Below, one piece after another: positions 38,867 through 51,900 of a DNA stretch of 64,000 nucleotides. Where the stretch lies: positions 30,338,400-30,402,399 of the forward strand of contig OX457041.1 in NCBI GenBank assembly GCA_949752735.1, in the 5' to 3' direction. The translations under genes were made by a program, and so were the position numbers. This DNA comes from Lumbricus terrestris. Taxonomy: Eukaryota; Annelida; Clitellata; Crassiclitellata; Lumbricidae. The notes below the pieces were generated by a model, which saw only the letters and a program-made list of their open reading frames with translations, was not told the origin of the DNA and did no database searches. The stretch's first letter is position 1. Each line of letters opens with the position of its first letter.

Positions 38867-38938
38867 GAAGACGTGTAATATGTTGTGTATGAAGACGTGT
38901 AATATGTTGTGTATGAAGACGTGTAATATGTTGTGTAT
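38867..38938. repeat. 24-bp tandem repeat, 3 copies
   Basis: gaagacgtgtaatatgttgt-gtat repeated three times without change, then a partial fourth copy (gaagac). Confidence 0.93.
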
Positions 38939-39034
38939 GAAGACACACTCATTGAATTAACTGTTTCTGAAGTTCCCACAGTTGGATCAGACACATAGTT
39001 TCATTGGTCAATTCATACAAGCGATGATTCCACA

Positions 39035-39040
39035 TTTATT
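39035..39040 (-). terminator. TARBP1: AATAAA polyadenylation signal of TARBP1
   Basis: AATAAA on the minus strand about 155 bp beyond the TARBP1 stop codon. Position fits a short 3' UTR. Confidence 0.55.
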
Positions 39041-39194
39041 TGACTATATCCTAATGGAAAAGTAACACGTTGTTATTGAAAGTGGTCTTCAACTTCACCA
39101 TATAATTAGATAATGTCTAGCTTTAACATAAGATAGTTTCACAAATAATGTGAGATAGATTCGTGTGTTGGCAGATCGGCTAGTATTGAATATA

Positions 39195-39372
39195 TCAGCC
39201 AGTTGAAGGGACTGATGGACCATCTGTAAGATTCCACTGTTTGTAGTATTCCCAGATCAGAAGGGCACCGGTGACATGTACGTTCAGTGATCTTATCATG
39301 CCTGACTGTGGTATCTCTACGCAGACATCAAGCAATTGAAGGATTTCAACTGGAATTCCATAACGTTCATTC
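39195..39372 (-). CDS. TARBP1: TARBP1 exon 22 (last; SpoU motif 3)
   Basis: Acceptor gtttccag before 39372; the first base completes the Gly of exon 21. Encodes [20 protein letters not shown] then [20 protein letters not shown] and a short tail ending SVPSTG, stop TGA at 39195-39197. The [17 protein letters not shown] block forms the SAM-binding knot. Confidence 0.97.
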
Positions 39373-39847
39373 CTGGAAACAAACAGCAAATACTCCAGCA
39401 AGCACAGAAATTTTATGTTGCACACCGATTATGTTTTTTTAAAATTTGAACACTGGGAGCATTTCTAGACCTAGAAAAGTATGTAAAATTTTGTGACAAC
39501 TTGCTTGAGGATGCACACACACACATGCATGCACACACACATAGTTATATATAATTTTATATACCCAAATAATGTACGCAGGGTTGGCAACAGAAATTTT
39601 GGACTCCTGGTCACAGTGGACAGAGCAGTCACGGACCAAAAACTACCGTATATAACTTTATAAAAGAATTTTTAAAAACAAATTGATATAAGAAAAGCAG
39701 TAAAGAGTTGCATGACCATGTAATATTGTGATATATACACCTATGATTTGTCAATTATTTTAAATATTAAATTTATAGATCTAGGCAAAAATTATCAACT
39801 TTGTGTAACTAGTCCATATTTGCCCCTGCCCCTCTTGGCAGGCTTGC

Positions 39848-39900
<53 letters not shown>

Positions 39901-42900
39901 GTGTGGTTTGCAGATACATGGTAAAAAGTAAAGTTCAATATATTTCCAGCTGTCCAATTGTTTAAGTATTACACATACTGTCATGTTACAGTAATGTATG
40001 ATTTATCTTGAAATAAAGCACAATTTTATGGGAATATATGCTCGACACATTTATTTCAACAATTGATGTCTTTCCATTGGTCCATGCAAAGTAACACAGT
40101 CGTTGAGCACTGCCTACCAGTTGGAATAGGAAGCTGAATTTTTTTTCTCAATAATACTATTGATAGGTCTAACAAACTTGGAGGGTGCCCTGGTTTTTTG
40201 CTTGAAATTAGATCGTTTTACAATGTGGTGAAGGGTTTTCGGGCGAAAAATCATAGGAAAAGGTTTCGATGACTAAAAAAGGTCATGAGAAATTTCGATG
40301 ACTAAAAAAGTCATCAGAAAAACTGCAGAAAAAGTAGATTTTTCCTGGCAGCAGTGGCGGCATCAGGATTTCAGTTGGGGGGGGGCTGAATTTGCGGGAG
40401 AAAATTTTCCATTTTTAGTCGCCAAAATTTCTGACGACCTTTTTAAGTCATCGACCAAAATCTCTAGAAAATTTTCCATTTCACCCGTGAAAATTTCTGA
40501 CGACCTTTTCTTTTAGTCATATGGTCAAAATCTTGGAAAATGGTCCTTTTTCATATCCGCCAAACTGTCTGCCAAACCTCGTGCATACCTTTACGTTCTT
40601 TGGGGGGGGCTAAAGGGGCTTAATCGTGCAAATTTTTCATTCTTCCATGGGAAAAAATGGATCGACTTTTTTAGGGGGGGCTTAGCCCCCCAGCCCTCCC
40701 TAGCGCCGCTACTGCCTGGCAACATGTACTCACCTCAAAATTTACCAGTACAGCCCTGCTCATGCTTGCAGTTGAACAGTATGTTCTGAATGAGCCTAAC
40801 ATCCGTTACGATTGGTTGCCTATACAATGTTTTTGTAAGGTACTTATTAGCTCTAATCTTATATGCTCCAATACATATATAAATGCATGCATTCAGACAA
40901 TAGAACTATGATAATTATCTGTAGTTATCTTACCCCAACAGAAGAAGAGTTTTCTTCGGAAATTGGAACTTTGCCAGGCACTGACTCTTGGTTGACTGTT
41001 CTGCACCGACCACAACGTAACCAGCTTTCTTCATTTCCAGCAAATACTTGGCAAGACAACTTGGCAATACCTTTTAAAAGCATCAAAATGCATCAAAAGT
41101 TTGCAGAAATTAGATCGACATACTTGCAATATATCTCTGAGGCTGGGTGTAACGTTGGCAGGGGGTGTTTTTCAGCTGGGCAGATCAGCCCAATTTCCAC
41201 GTGGGATATTCATAGAATCAGATCTCTACCTTAACCTCGCTTAATCCAATGCCTTGCTTTACAGAAGACTTGACTCACTGTTCATTGGTATCAGCACAAA
41301 CTACAAAAGTTCAAATCTCTGCTGCCAGGACCACAACAAAGACTGAAAAATAATATATCAGCATATGCACCTGCTCTGCACTAATTGCATTGGAGTCTGG
41401 CAGACTATTGAAAATCTGCCTTACATCTCACAATGCGGCGCTACATCTAAACAAACTGATCTATCTCATGCATCACACACACACATGCATCACACACACA
41501 TGCATCACACACACACACACACATGCATCACACACACACATGCATCTATTACACTACACTCAATCAATGAATGCTGTAGTTAATATGCCTCCCCCAGGTG
41601 CTGGTTCACAGACTTTCCCTGTAGCTGGTCGAAAGCGCTGGAATTCTCTGCTCAATTCTGCTGGTTCCTTCAATTCTGTGATGTCACTCAGGTCTAAGCT
41701 GAAGCCCAAATGTTGCATTCAACCTATTGTAGTCTGGATTTTGGTTATCTGGTCTGTTGGATTTTGACCCAGTGGCTTTCCCAATGATTTATGAGTTCTG
41801 ATTATCATTTCACTCTAAGCAACCATCGACCATTGGTCTCGACAATCTACGATAAGAAAACTACAGAAGTCAAATTAGATTTTTGTGTTTTATGTTTTTG
41901 ACATCTGACTTTTGACATCTGACTTTTGGCTAAGTTTTGGCAGCAAACCTACCAACAAGCAAGATCACTAATTAACACCAATTCTAATCATACAAGCCTA
42001 TCACTCACTCAATTAACCTTAAATTACTTAATGCAAAAGAGAGCAAAGTGAATCCTGAATTGGTATTTTATGGCAGAAGTTCTACCTCTTCAATGTTCAT
42101 CCATTTGTGTGATGTCACGCTCAACAATTCAAATGTCTTGTCCTCCAAATAGCGCATGCTGCCAATGATGAACTTTGAAACTCCAAAAACCTCGCACGTT
42201 CTACACAGACCTTTAGAAACAAAGAGAAATTATTGCAAAGAAATAGAGTTTTAAATGTCACTTTAAAAAGCAATAGCTCTACATCTGGCTCAACAGAAAG
42301 GTTCATTCTCATAGGTGACAAATGAGGTCTAGAGGAATGCTTCAAAGTATTCAGCATATGCTGATGCCCTTAAAAACATATAGAAACGACCCATTCACGT
42401 AATGCAGCTCTACATAAACTGCCATATTGCAGAGTACATTAATAGCAGCAGAAAATGCCTGGTTAGTCTGCAGTTACAGACTGAAAACCGGCATTCTTGT
42501 GTGTGCGATACATTTTTTAATTTATTTATTTCCTCATATCAATAGTGCCCCTTCAAGCCTTCTACTCAGAGGCGCTTCTGACTACAGCGCATACACTGCA
42601 TCGGATTTTCACGCCAAAGCGCCCGAGCAATTGCGAGTGAAGGACTTGATCAAGGTCCCTACGCAGTGGCTTGAGATGAATTCGAACCTGCAACCCTCCA
42701 GCTCCAAGGCATCGACGCCACTACTACACCAACCTGCCCCTAGTACATGCACGTGCAAGATGAGATGGTGGGATGGTAGGCCAAGACCAACAGTTATATA
42801 GTACACAAAGAGTGGTAATAAAATTATGTATAATCATATATTAGAAATAAGAATGAAGGTCACAACCTCCGAGGTTAGGAATGCGATCGATGAGTGAAGT

Positions 42901-45900
42901 GACGAGAATGAGTGAATCTGTCGATCGAGACGAAGACCTCGTCGGTGAATGATCGTTTAAGTGGAGCTCATCAACGTCATTGCCTGACAATGTCAACAGA
43001 CTCTGCCATGGAACCATTTTCTTCTGAACATTTCCGGTGCAACTAAATGGCACGGCTGCCACTCCGACATCAGAAGACACACCTGGAAGAAACGAAGATC
43101 ACTTAACAATAGAACGTCATAGTAACCCTGAATGGACATAACAAAACATTCATTCGTTCATTTTTACAGCAGGCTATAAAAGATACAGCATACATATTGT
43201 GACCGGCAATCTCACTACATACACTTTGTTACCGCCTGCTGTATGGACGCTCGTATTCATTCATTCATTTCAAGAATTTATAATATATAGTGACCTTTCA
43301 AGAAGCCCACTCAAGAGGTTCTCCTAGTCCAACCATAGTGATATAAATAGGTCTTCAGGAGCTTGTAAAACAGTGATGAGCCAACCCTACCTAGGTAGCA
43401 GGCGTATCTTCAACGGAAGACTATTTCAGACAGAAGGATCTACAACTGAGAGAGCACAACGCTGACAGGTTGAGGCTCCAAAGCTCTCCGCTAGACGCAG
43501 AGTGGGTTCTGCAAGCCAGGAAAAGATACTTGACAGCAGAGCTCACATAGATAGGCTGGAGCAGCGCCAAAGGAGACAACGCCAAACCAGCGCAATACTG
43601 TACTCAATGCACTGGGAGACAGGGAGTCCGCATAAGTTTGTATGTATCCATAGGCGTAGGAGGTGGGAGACCAGAAGGGACAAATGTCCCCCAAATTTCG
43701 GGCAAGTCTGTTTTTTCGGGCAAGCAGACCGGGAACATATTAAAAAACTATACTTGAAGTTCAGCGTTCATTCACACCACATTATATCTCAGTTCCAATT
43801 TGCCTGGACAAAAAATTCTTGGAAAAGTTCTGAATTCAACAGCAGCATTTTTCAAATAATGGCTAAAATCGCAGCAAATTCACGAGTCGAAATTTGAATG
43901 AATGAATTGTGAATTAAATTCACATACTTTGATCACTTTTCATCAAAATTCCTTTAATTTCATCACAACAAACAATATAAATCAATTACAACAACTGTCC
44001 ATAGGCATTTAAAGTCAACAAGCAACTTGCAATCTCAGCGTTTCACTCAAGACTGCAGCTGATGCCTTCATTAAATTTCTACCAACCTGTCGTCTTCGTC
44101 TTGCAGCCTCTTCCAATGCACTGCCTCAGTCTGTCTGACTGGCTGTACAATGGAAGATTATGCACACCAGACTGGTTCCATGTTGGATCGATTGTGAGAA
44201 AACTCTGCACACTAAGCCATTCCTCATCTGTTATTCCCGACAAACAAGGAATGATGTGTACAAACGTCTGCAATATCAACAGAAAAGTCATGCATATATT
44301 TTCTGCGTATGACTATTAGATGGCAGTCAGTCACCTTTTAAATTGGCATCATTCAATGTGCTACTGCTATTGCTTGCATTACCATGACAACACAGCTGGG
44401 TCCAACATATAGAATTTGTGACCATGACTGCTTTACAGAAATGCAATTTGCCAAATTTGTCTCATTTTTGTCAAGTTTCTTTTATATTGCAACATAAGCT
44501 TACCATACTGTTTACTTTGACTCTAGCTTAGTGTACATTTTCAGTCTACACTAAGTCTCATTTGTTTAGATCAATAATAAGATATCCATTGCATATAGTC
44601 CCTGCAAAAGATATTAAAACTTAGGCACTCTATAAATTGTCATAAAACACACAGACATGTACAATTGTACATTGTGTACACGTACCTCAATTGCAAAATC
44701 ATGCTGCTGATCAAAGTTGAAGCAGTAGTGACTTTCAAGCAACTGAAATGCTGCCCAAAATGAAGCTCTGCAACAAGAACAAAAACTTAGTTAAAAAGTA
44801 TTTGTTAATCATATACCCGGTAAGCACAATTGCACACATGTGCATGCATGTATGCGTGTGCGCGTGCGTGTGCACAGGAGTAAGTTAAGTGTCAAGTGTT
44901 CAGAGATTGCATTTCATATATCGACTGGTTTTCCGGTATTGAAAGATCAATTATCTTTTGGAATTATATTCTGTCGGCATTTAACTTAATGATAGATACT
45001 CAGCAGCAACTATATTTTAATTCCTCTCTAATTATATTTAGATTATATTCTATTATATTAGGTCAATAGCAGCATGACAATTGCAACTGGCCAATACAGG
45101 GTCAGTCCAGCATCAGAAATAAGTAGGACATGCTCAAATCTATACAGATCTATTAGATGAAGAGATCAGAAAGAATGTCAGTAAAGCAGGAAAATTTATT
45201 AAATGCATTTCAGAAACATTTGAAGACAATTAAATTTCTTTCACATAAGCCACACAGGCTGGAAGGGCCTAACGCATTAGACAAATAGCAAATGAATTCA
45301 GCCCCCCCCAAAAGCAATCTGAAAGCCCATCAAATACACACTTGTTGTCGTTGATATAAGAGTGCACATAAAATACACACTTGTTGTCGTTGATATACGA
45401 GTGCACATAAAATACACACTTGTTGTCGTTGATATACGAGTGCACATAAAATACAAACTTGTTGTCGTTGATATACGAGTGCACATAAAACACAAACTTG
45501 TTGTCGTTGATATACGAGTGCACATAAAATACAAACTTGTTGTCGTTGATATACGAGTGCACATAAAATACACACTTGTTGTCGTTGATATACGAGTGCA
45601 CATAAAATACACACTTGTTGTCGTTGATATACGAGTGCACATAAAATACAAACTTGTTGTCGTTGATATACGAGTGCACATAAAATACAAACTTGTTGTC
45701 GTTGATATACGAGTGCACATAAAATACAAACTTGTTGTCGTTGATATACGAGTGCACATAAAATACAAACTTGTTGTCGTTGATATACGAGTGCACATGT
45801 CCTATGACATCACAAGATTCAGATCCGATCAATCCCTCGTCCATCAACGCATTCGCCGTTTTCCACAGTCTCAACAGAGCAGCCTGAGCAAACGCTCGTA

Positions 45901-48900
45901 TATTGAAGTTTGACGACAAACAGAAGAGCAAGATGCTCATCAGACCCTTCTGTAATATGGATGCCTACAAACAGCAACAGCCTAAAGCCTATAAAGAATG
46001 GTCGAATTATCATTATTATTCATTAGTAGCTTTTATTGTGCCAGTGTCTACAAAACAAGTCGTAAACCGATGGCACACTTAAAGCAAGATGTAATCAGGT
46101 CGTTTTTTGTCCAGAAGATCAACAATGACTACCGGTACTATTATGATGATGACCAAGTACTACTAATACAACAATCACAGTTTTAAAAGTAATCATGAGT
46201 TGACATTCATCATATGTCTTACACAAGCACCTAGTCCTTGTTGCGTTTGAAAGCAAGGCCCATAATTATGTCAGTGGGTCATTAAAAAAGCAACATAAAG
46301 AGCAGTCAATCTGAAAATTATGTTAAGTCAAGTTAGATCAGATGAGGATTTTGGAGGTGGATAGGCATAGTTGTCGAGCCAGGGCCGTTTTTAACGTAGG
46401 TGCATTCGGTGCACCAAATGCCCCTGAGGCCTAATGTATGCCACGCATGGTATTGGTCAAGAAACGGTCGCTTAACCAGCAACTGGTAGCCTTTTGCATC
46501 GAGGTTCGCAGAACCTTAAAATCGACTCCGTGTCGAGTATTGTCTTGCATGGTGGTCCTACGTCTTTCAAAGATATTTTAAAGTCTTTCGTATCTGTAGA
46601 ATTATTCTATCAGATGCAAGCAAATGTACTTATCAGTCCAAAGGTGACACTGCATGACAAATTAAATCATACTAGAACATATAATAAATACCGGTAATAG
46701 TTATTTGCAACATTTAGAAAAAGTATCAGTGGATAACAAGCCAAAGGTTCTTTTCTTTAGCAAGCAGAAAAGCAATCAGTGTCTGAGAATTAGATTGTAA
46801 TTCCGTCTTGCTACCTGAGTTTTATCTGTGGACATTTGCAATTCAGTAACATGAAGAATGAGTACAAGAAGAGAGCAAAGAGCCATTGGCTTCTTCTCAG
46901 AACTCTGAAAACACACACAGAAAGTCCATACAAACTTCACAGTAAAATAAATAATAAAATGCCTCAACTCACAATTTCAATGTTAGTAGGTAAGATAAGA
47001 CATAGGAAGGAAGGTTGACTGCCTGCATAAAAATCTTACGGCCATGAAAACGAATCTGTTCATTAATAATTTGCATGCTAGACAATTCTCTTCTCCAGTT
47101 TTCAGCTTGTTTAGTTTACTTAACATCACTCTTCATGACTAAAATACAATTCCCACCTGTCAGAGTTATACTTATTGACAGGTTTCTTCTCTTTACAGTC
47201 AGAATTATGTTCTACCTATTACAGTTCTGGACTATCAGAGACAGTTTTTTGCATGAGAGTTGAGAGTAGCAACTTATATAACTTTAGGTGATGAACTGAC
47301 TAATCCGTTTAATATCTAACTGCCTTGCCTCTCTATCAGTCAATACCAGGTATATTATTTTGGGATCCCATCAGCTATGTGAGATATTGAAGCAAGTACT
47401 TATCACAGTAAAATTAATTATAAAACCATAAAGCCATGTCATTTGGGTGCTTCATCTTACTCAAAAATTATCTGTCTACCTATCTTATGAACAATGAACA
47501 GAAAATTGTGGCTAGCAGTTGCATCTTCAGTAAAGGATATTCTTACTTAATTACTTACTCATAAATAACAAACAACAAAGGCTGTTACCTTTAATTCCAT
47601 AATCACTAAGACTAGCTTAAAAACTACAGCAAACACCAAAAGTGAATTCAATTTAAACAAAAGACGATTTTCAGCAAATTTCCCTAATAATGTCTACATA
47701 TTCATGAACACCATTATGACACATGCAAACTTATGTACTGAATTTAAAGAATTTTGACCATTTCTGCACCACATAGCGTCAAAAAAAACTTACAGTGCTA
47801 AAAATACAGTACCCTAAATCAATCTCAGGATCACACCTAAGTTCTACCCACAGATTTCCACTAATGTACCATTGTTCAAACATGGTTTTTCTATCTGATC
47901 AAATTTTACATAAAATACCCAACACAGCTAACATCGGGAAATGAATGCAAGGAAATTATGGTAAAGTTGATTTGCTGACCTTCTCCAGGACATTCCACAG
48001 AAGGTGACTAGTCTCTGGTTGAAAGTGAACAATTCGAATGAACAGCCATTCACCAAGAAATCGAACAGAAGGTTGACTTTCTTTGGAAATTAACTCAAGA
48101 GCAAACTCAGCAACTGATGCAGCAATGTCACCCTAAGCAAATGAAACCACTCATTCATATAATTAATTATTGTTTATCTATACATTAAACATATTAGCAA
48201 AGTTGGTAAAGTTGTGCACGAATGTTCATCAGAGACAAGACGAAGTCAAGTAAAAGTCAACATAAACAAGTGAGTCTTGACAAGTCTCTTCCTACTGCAG
48301 ACATGAACAGTTTTTAGATAGAATACTTGACTGTACAGTGGGAGTCATCCATTCTCATAAAGTCAAGAAGGCAAAGATGGCATACGAAGAACATTGCAGA
48401 TCTGATACAAATATTCTGCATTTACACAAAGGTGATACAGAAGTTGAACAATGACATACTTGGTGAAATGTGCAGATAATTTCACAATAAACAGATTAAA
48501 AATGTCAAAATTTGGAGACAGTGCTACGTGTGCCAGAAGATTTCTAGAACTAAGCAATTGAGCAGTTTAGAGATCAGTCACCGACAGGCTTGGCTAATTA
48601 TCAAACATTTGTGAAACTGAAACACTTCAGACAAGAGTGTGCCACTAACAATGATCGAGTCTATGATGAATTTAATAAATGGCCAGAGAGAGATTGAGAT
48701 TGAACCTTGACAAAAGGTTCCAAGACAAGGATGGCCAATAGAAGTCGATGTTTTATCCGATGAGTCATGCAGTTGGCGTAGCTACTGTGCTGACCGTCAA
48801 GCATTTTGCGTAGATTGGTCACCAGCTGCTGGACCAAACGCTGGCCAAAATCCTGATGTGCAGAACGTGATGGACTAAGACGTGCTAATAAGCTAAGCAA

Positions 48901-51900
48901 CTCAACTCGGACCAAAGCATCTTCTCTCACGACCCTAAAACAAAATTGCAAGTGATATAACAACAATTGTTGTAGCACGAGCTACATGATGCTAAGAGCA
49001 GAAATTTCGTCAGTACTCAACACTAGGCACAGAACTGAAGGTTACCATTACCAGATTACCATCAAGATTAAGTGGGAGGATGGCAGGACTTCGGACAAAA
49101 ACACATGGTGTCTAGCCAAAGAAATCCCATCCACAGTTTGCCTGCAGACTGTTCAGGGTGTCAGGACCAAACTGCATTGATAGTGGGAAGAGAAGACAGG
49201 CAGCAGATCTTCTACACTGCAGTTCATTACAGCTGATCTGAATGGCATCTTGCAGTCTTAGGTCCCAAATCACAGACCATGCACTCAAGATAGAATTACT
49301 TAAAAGGGACTCATAAGCAGGATGCTGTACACTTATTAATGTGTTTCATAACATTATTATGCATTATTGCATTGTATTATATCTATAAATTTATATATTG
49401 CCTCTCGCAGAATAACTATTCAGAGGTGTTCTCAGTAAGAAAAACTCCAGGGGGAGAAATGTTTTTAAAGAACGAGAAACTGATAAGGAAAAGAGTCATC
49501 AGTTTAGCTCGCAGTGACTAGTGAGGGAGGAAGATCATTCCAAATGGAGGGACCAACCACAGCAATTTGTTTGAAACATTATCACTTCTATGTGCTATTA
49601 TTTTCAATTTCCTGTCCCACTGTGCATTTGTAAGTGGAGTAACAAAGACAATGCTTACTTACTTTCTTCCTTACAAAGACCAGTTTGAAATGATTGTAGC
49701 AATATTTGTTGGTGAGCATTTACCTAACTTTGAGATCATCGACAGTGAAATGATCCTTTAAGTTACTGAGAAAATGATTCACTTCGACATGAAATCTGGA
49801 AAACACCAATGCCAATGTACAGGAAAACTTTAACCAGAGAACAAAAGAAAAATTAAAAGAAATTGGCTAAATTAAAAGAAACTGGTTTATTTCAAATGAA
49901 GCGCTGATAATCAGATTTCATAGAATAACCTTACATGTGAATTCTTAACACATTGACTGCCATCTACAAGTTAACTTGTAGTTCAAATGTTAGCTGTACA
50001 CCACCTACAAGTTACCTTATAGTACAAAACATTATACGTAAATAACGGCATACTCCTAATAATTCTGCTGATATCAGGGTTGATGCAAGATGTTAATGTA
50101 TCTAGAACAGGGGTTCTCAAACTGTGGTACGCGTACCCCTGGGGGTACGCCAGGCGTCGGTAAGGGGTACGCGAAAAATTCCAGATAAAATTTTTATTTG
50201 AGTTTATGGCTCTCTGCCCATCTTTCTTTGATTAGCAGTGATTTTTATTTTAACGCTGCAACAAAGCTTAACAGCATCATCACTTATTTAGACTCACATG
50301 TTATACAGTGCATGCAACATATTTATTGTTTAGGCCTATTACTATAATTTTGAAACAAATAAAGTTTAAATGGTTGAAATTATCAAAGCCAGAAATTCTC
50401 AGCCTATACAGAGCTCAAATAGCGGAGAGCTGAATTGGCCTAAGGATTAATTTCTGGTCAAGCTTTAAATTTTGTGATTCGTTTCAGCACGTCATATATC
50501 TAGGTTAGGCCTAAACTGGTTTTAAAACAATATTATTCTTGCTATGAAATGCAAGCATGGAGTAAATTTGCGTTTGAAGTTGATAAATATTAAACCATGT
50601 ATTTTAAATCTGTCCTAATCTAAACAAGCCCACAGCACTACAGGTTGGCTCTTTCTTACAGAGGTTAGGCCTATAGAACAATTTCCCTTTAAAATTTGTT
50701 GATATGATTACTTGATTCAAACAAAGTTTTGCGTGCTATATATAAGAGACGTGATACGACTCTAATAAGCGATGTCACCAATGTTTAAAAGGACGTTTAG
50801 TTGTCACTGCAACTTGCAAGGGACTTCGCAATGGCATTTTGTTTCTGATCTGACTTTGCTGGGGGTACGCCACCATTCGATTTTTTTACTTGGGGGTACA
50901 ATAAAAATAAAGTTTGAGAACCCCTGATCTAGAAGGATGAGAAAAATACTGTTTATTTTATGGAAGGGGTAAAGGAATAATTTGTAGTGATCATTCACAG
51001 AGTTTGTTCGCAACAAAGCATCGTACATGTCACATGCCTCAATGGACACTTTGACTTCATACAAGTAACGGACAATACAGCTGCCCTGACAAAGCCATGT
51101 CTAGTCTGTAACAAGCACGTTGCACGAATTAAATCACAATACTTCTGCAAGACATGCATGGCAAAAACCAGCTTCGGTGTGGTACTGTGTTTTGAGCAAT
51201 TTCACACCAAGGTGGATGTGTAGAAGCAATAATATGTAAAACACCAGAGAAACTGATGAACTATATTTTTGATAAGCACAGCATGTTACTTTAACATTAT
51301 CATTGAGAAAACATTGTTATTTCTGTAAATTCGATACTTTGAAAATTTTGCTCCTTTGGCTTGACATGGTGGCTAAAAGAGCAATGGCGGTCAATGTGTC
51401 AATGTGCTAATTTCATGCCAAACAGCTCAAGAAAACTACAACTATTAAATGATGCCTTTCCTCAAACCAGTTTCTGTCAATAGGTCAGTATATTATGTTG
51501 TCTAATGGAATCAAAACCTCAATTTTACTAAAACAATGCACAGCACATCAAATGAAGGTCTATATTTAACAAACATGATAGAAATGCAGAATCTAGTGTC
51601 AGTTAGCATTGAGAGAGAAATTCAAGTGAGTATGGACATAAGAGGGATAATGAAGTACGATACAACGATAGTTTTAAGACTAGGTAGGTTGAAAAGAACA
51701 TCAAAGTCACTGCACCGTTTTGCCTTGTCATTTATTGGTCCAAAGGAAAGAGCGTTTGCTAGACAAGGCACGAGACCAGTCAGTGAAAGCATCCCATCAG
51801 GATGTTCACCAACTTGGATACAGATTCGGTGAATCAAAACATTTAGCATTCCACTCTTTTCTTCACTTTTGCTCAGAATATCGTCAAAGCACTGTAACAA

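Noticed and set aside
45332..45799. CRISPR-like array
   Set aside because: Units are directly adjacent with no unique spacers, and the DNA is eukaryotic.
45362..45913. Plus-strand 183-residue repeat protein ([12 protein letters not shown] units)
   Set aside because: It is the antisense reading of the 39-bp array; the opposite strand carries a convincing TARBP1 exon.
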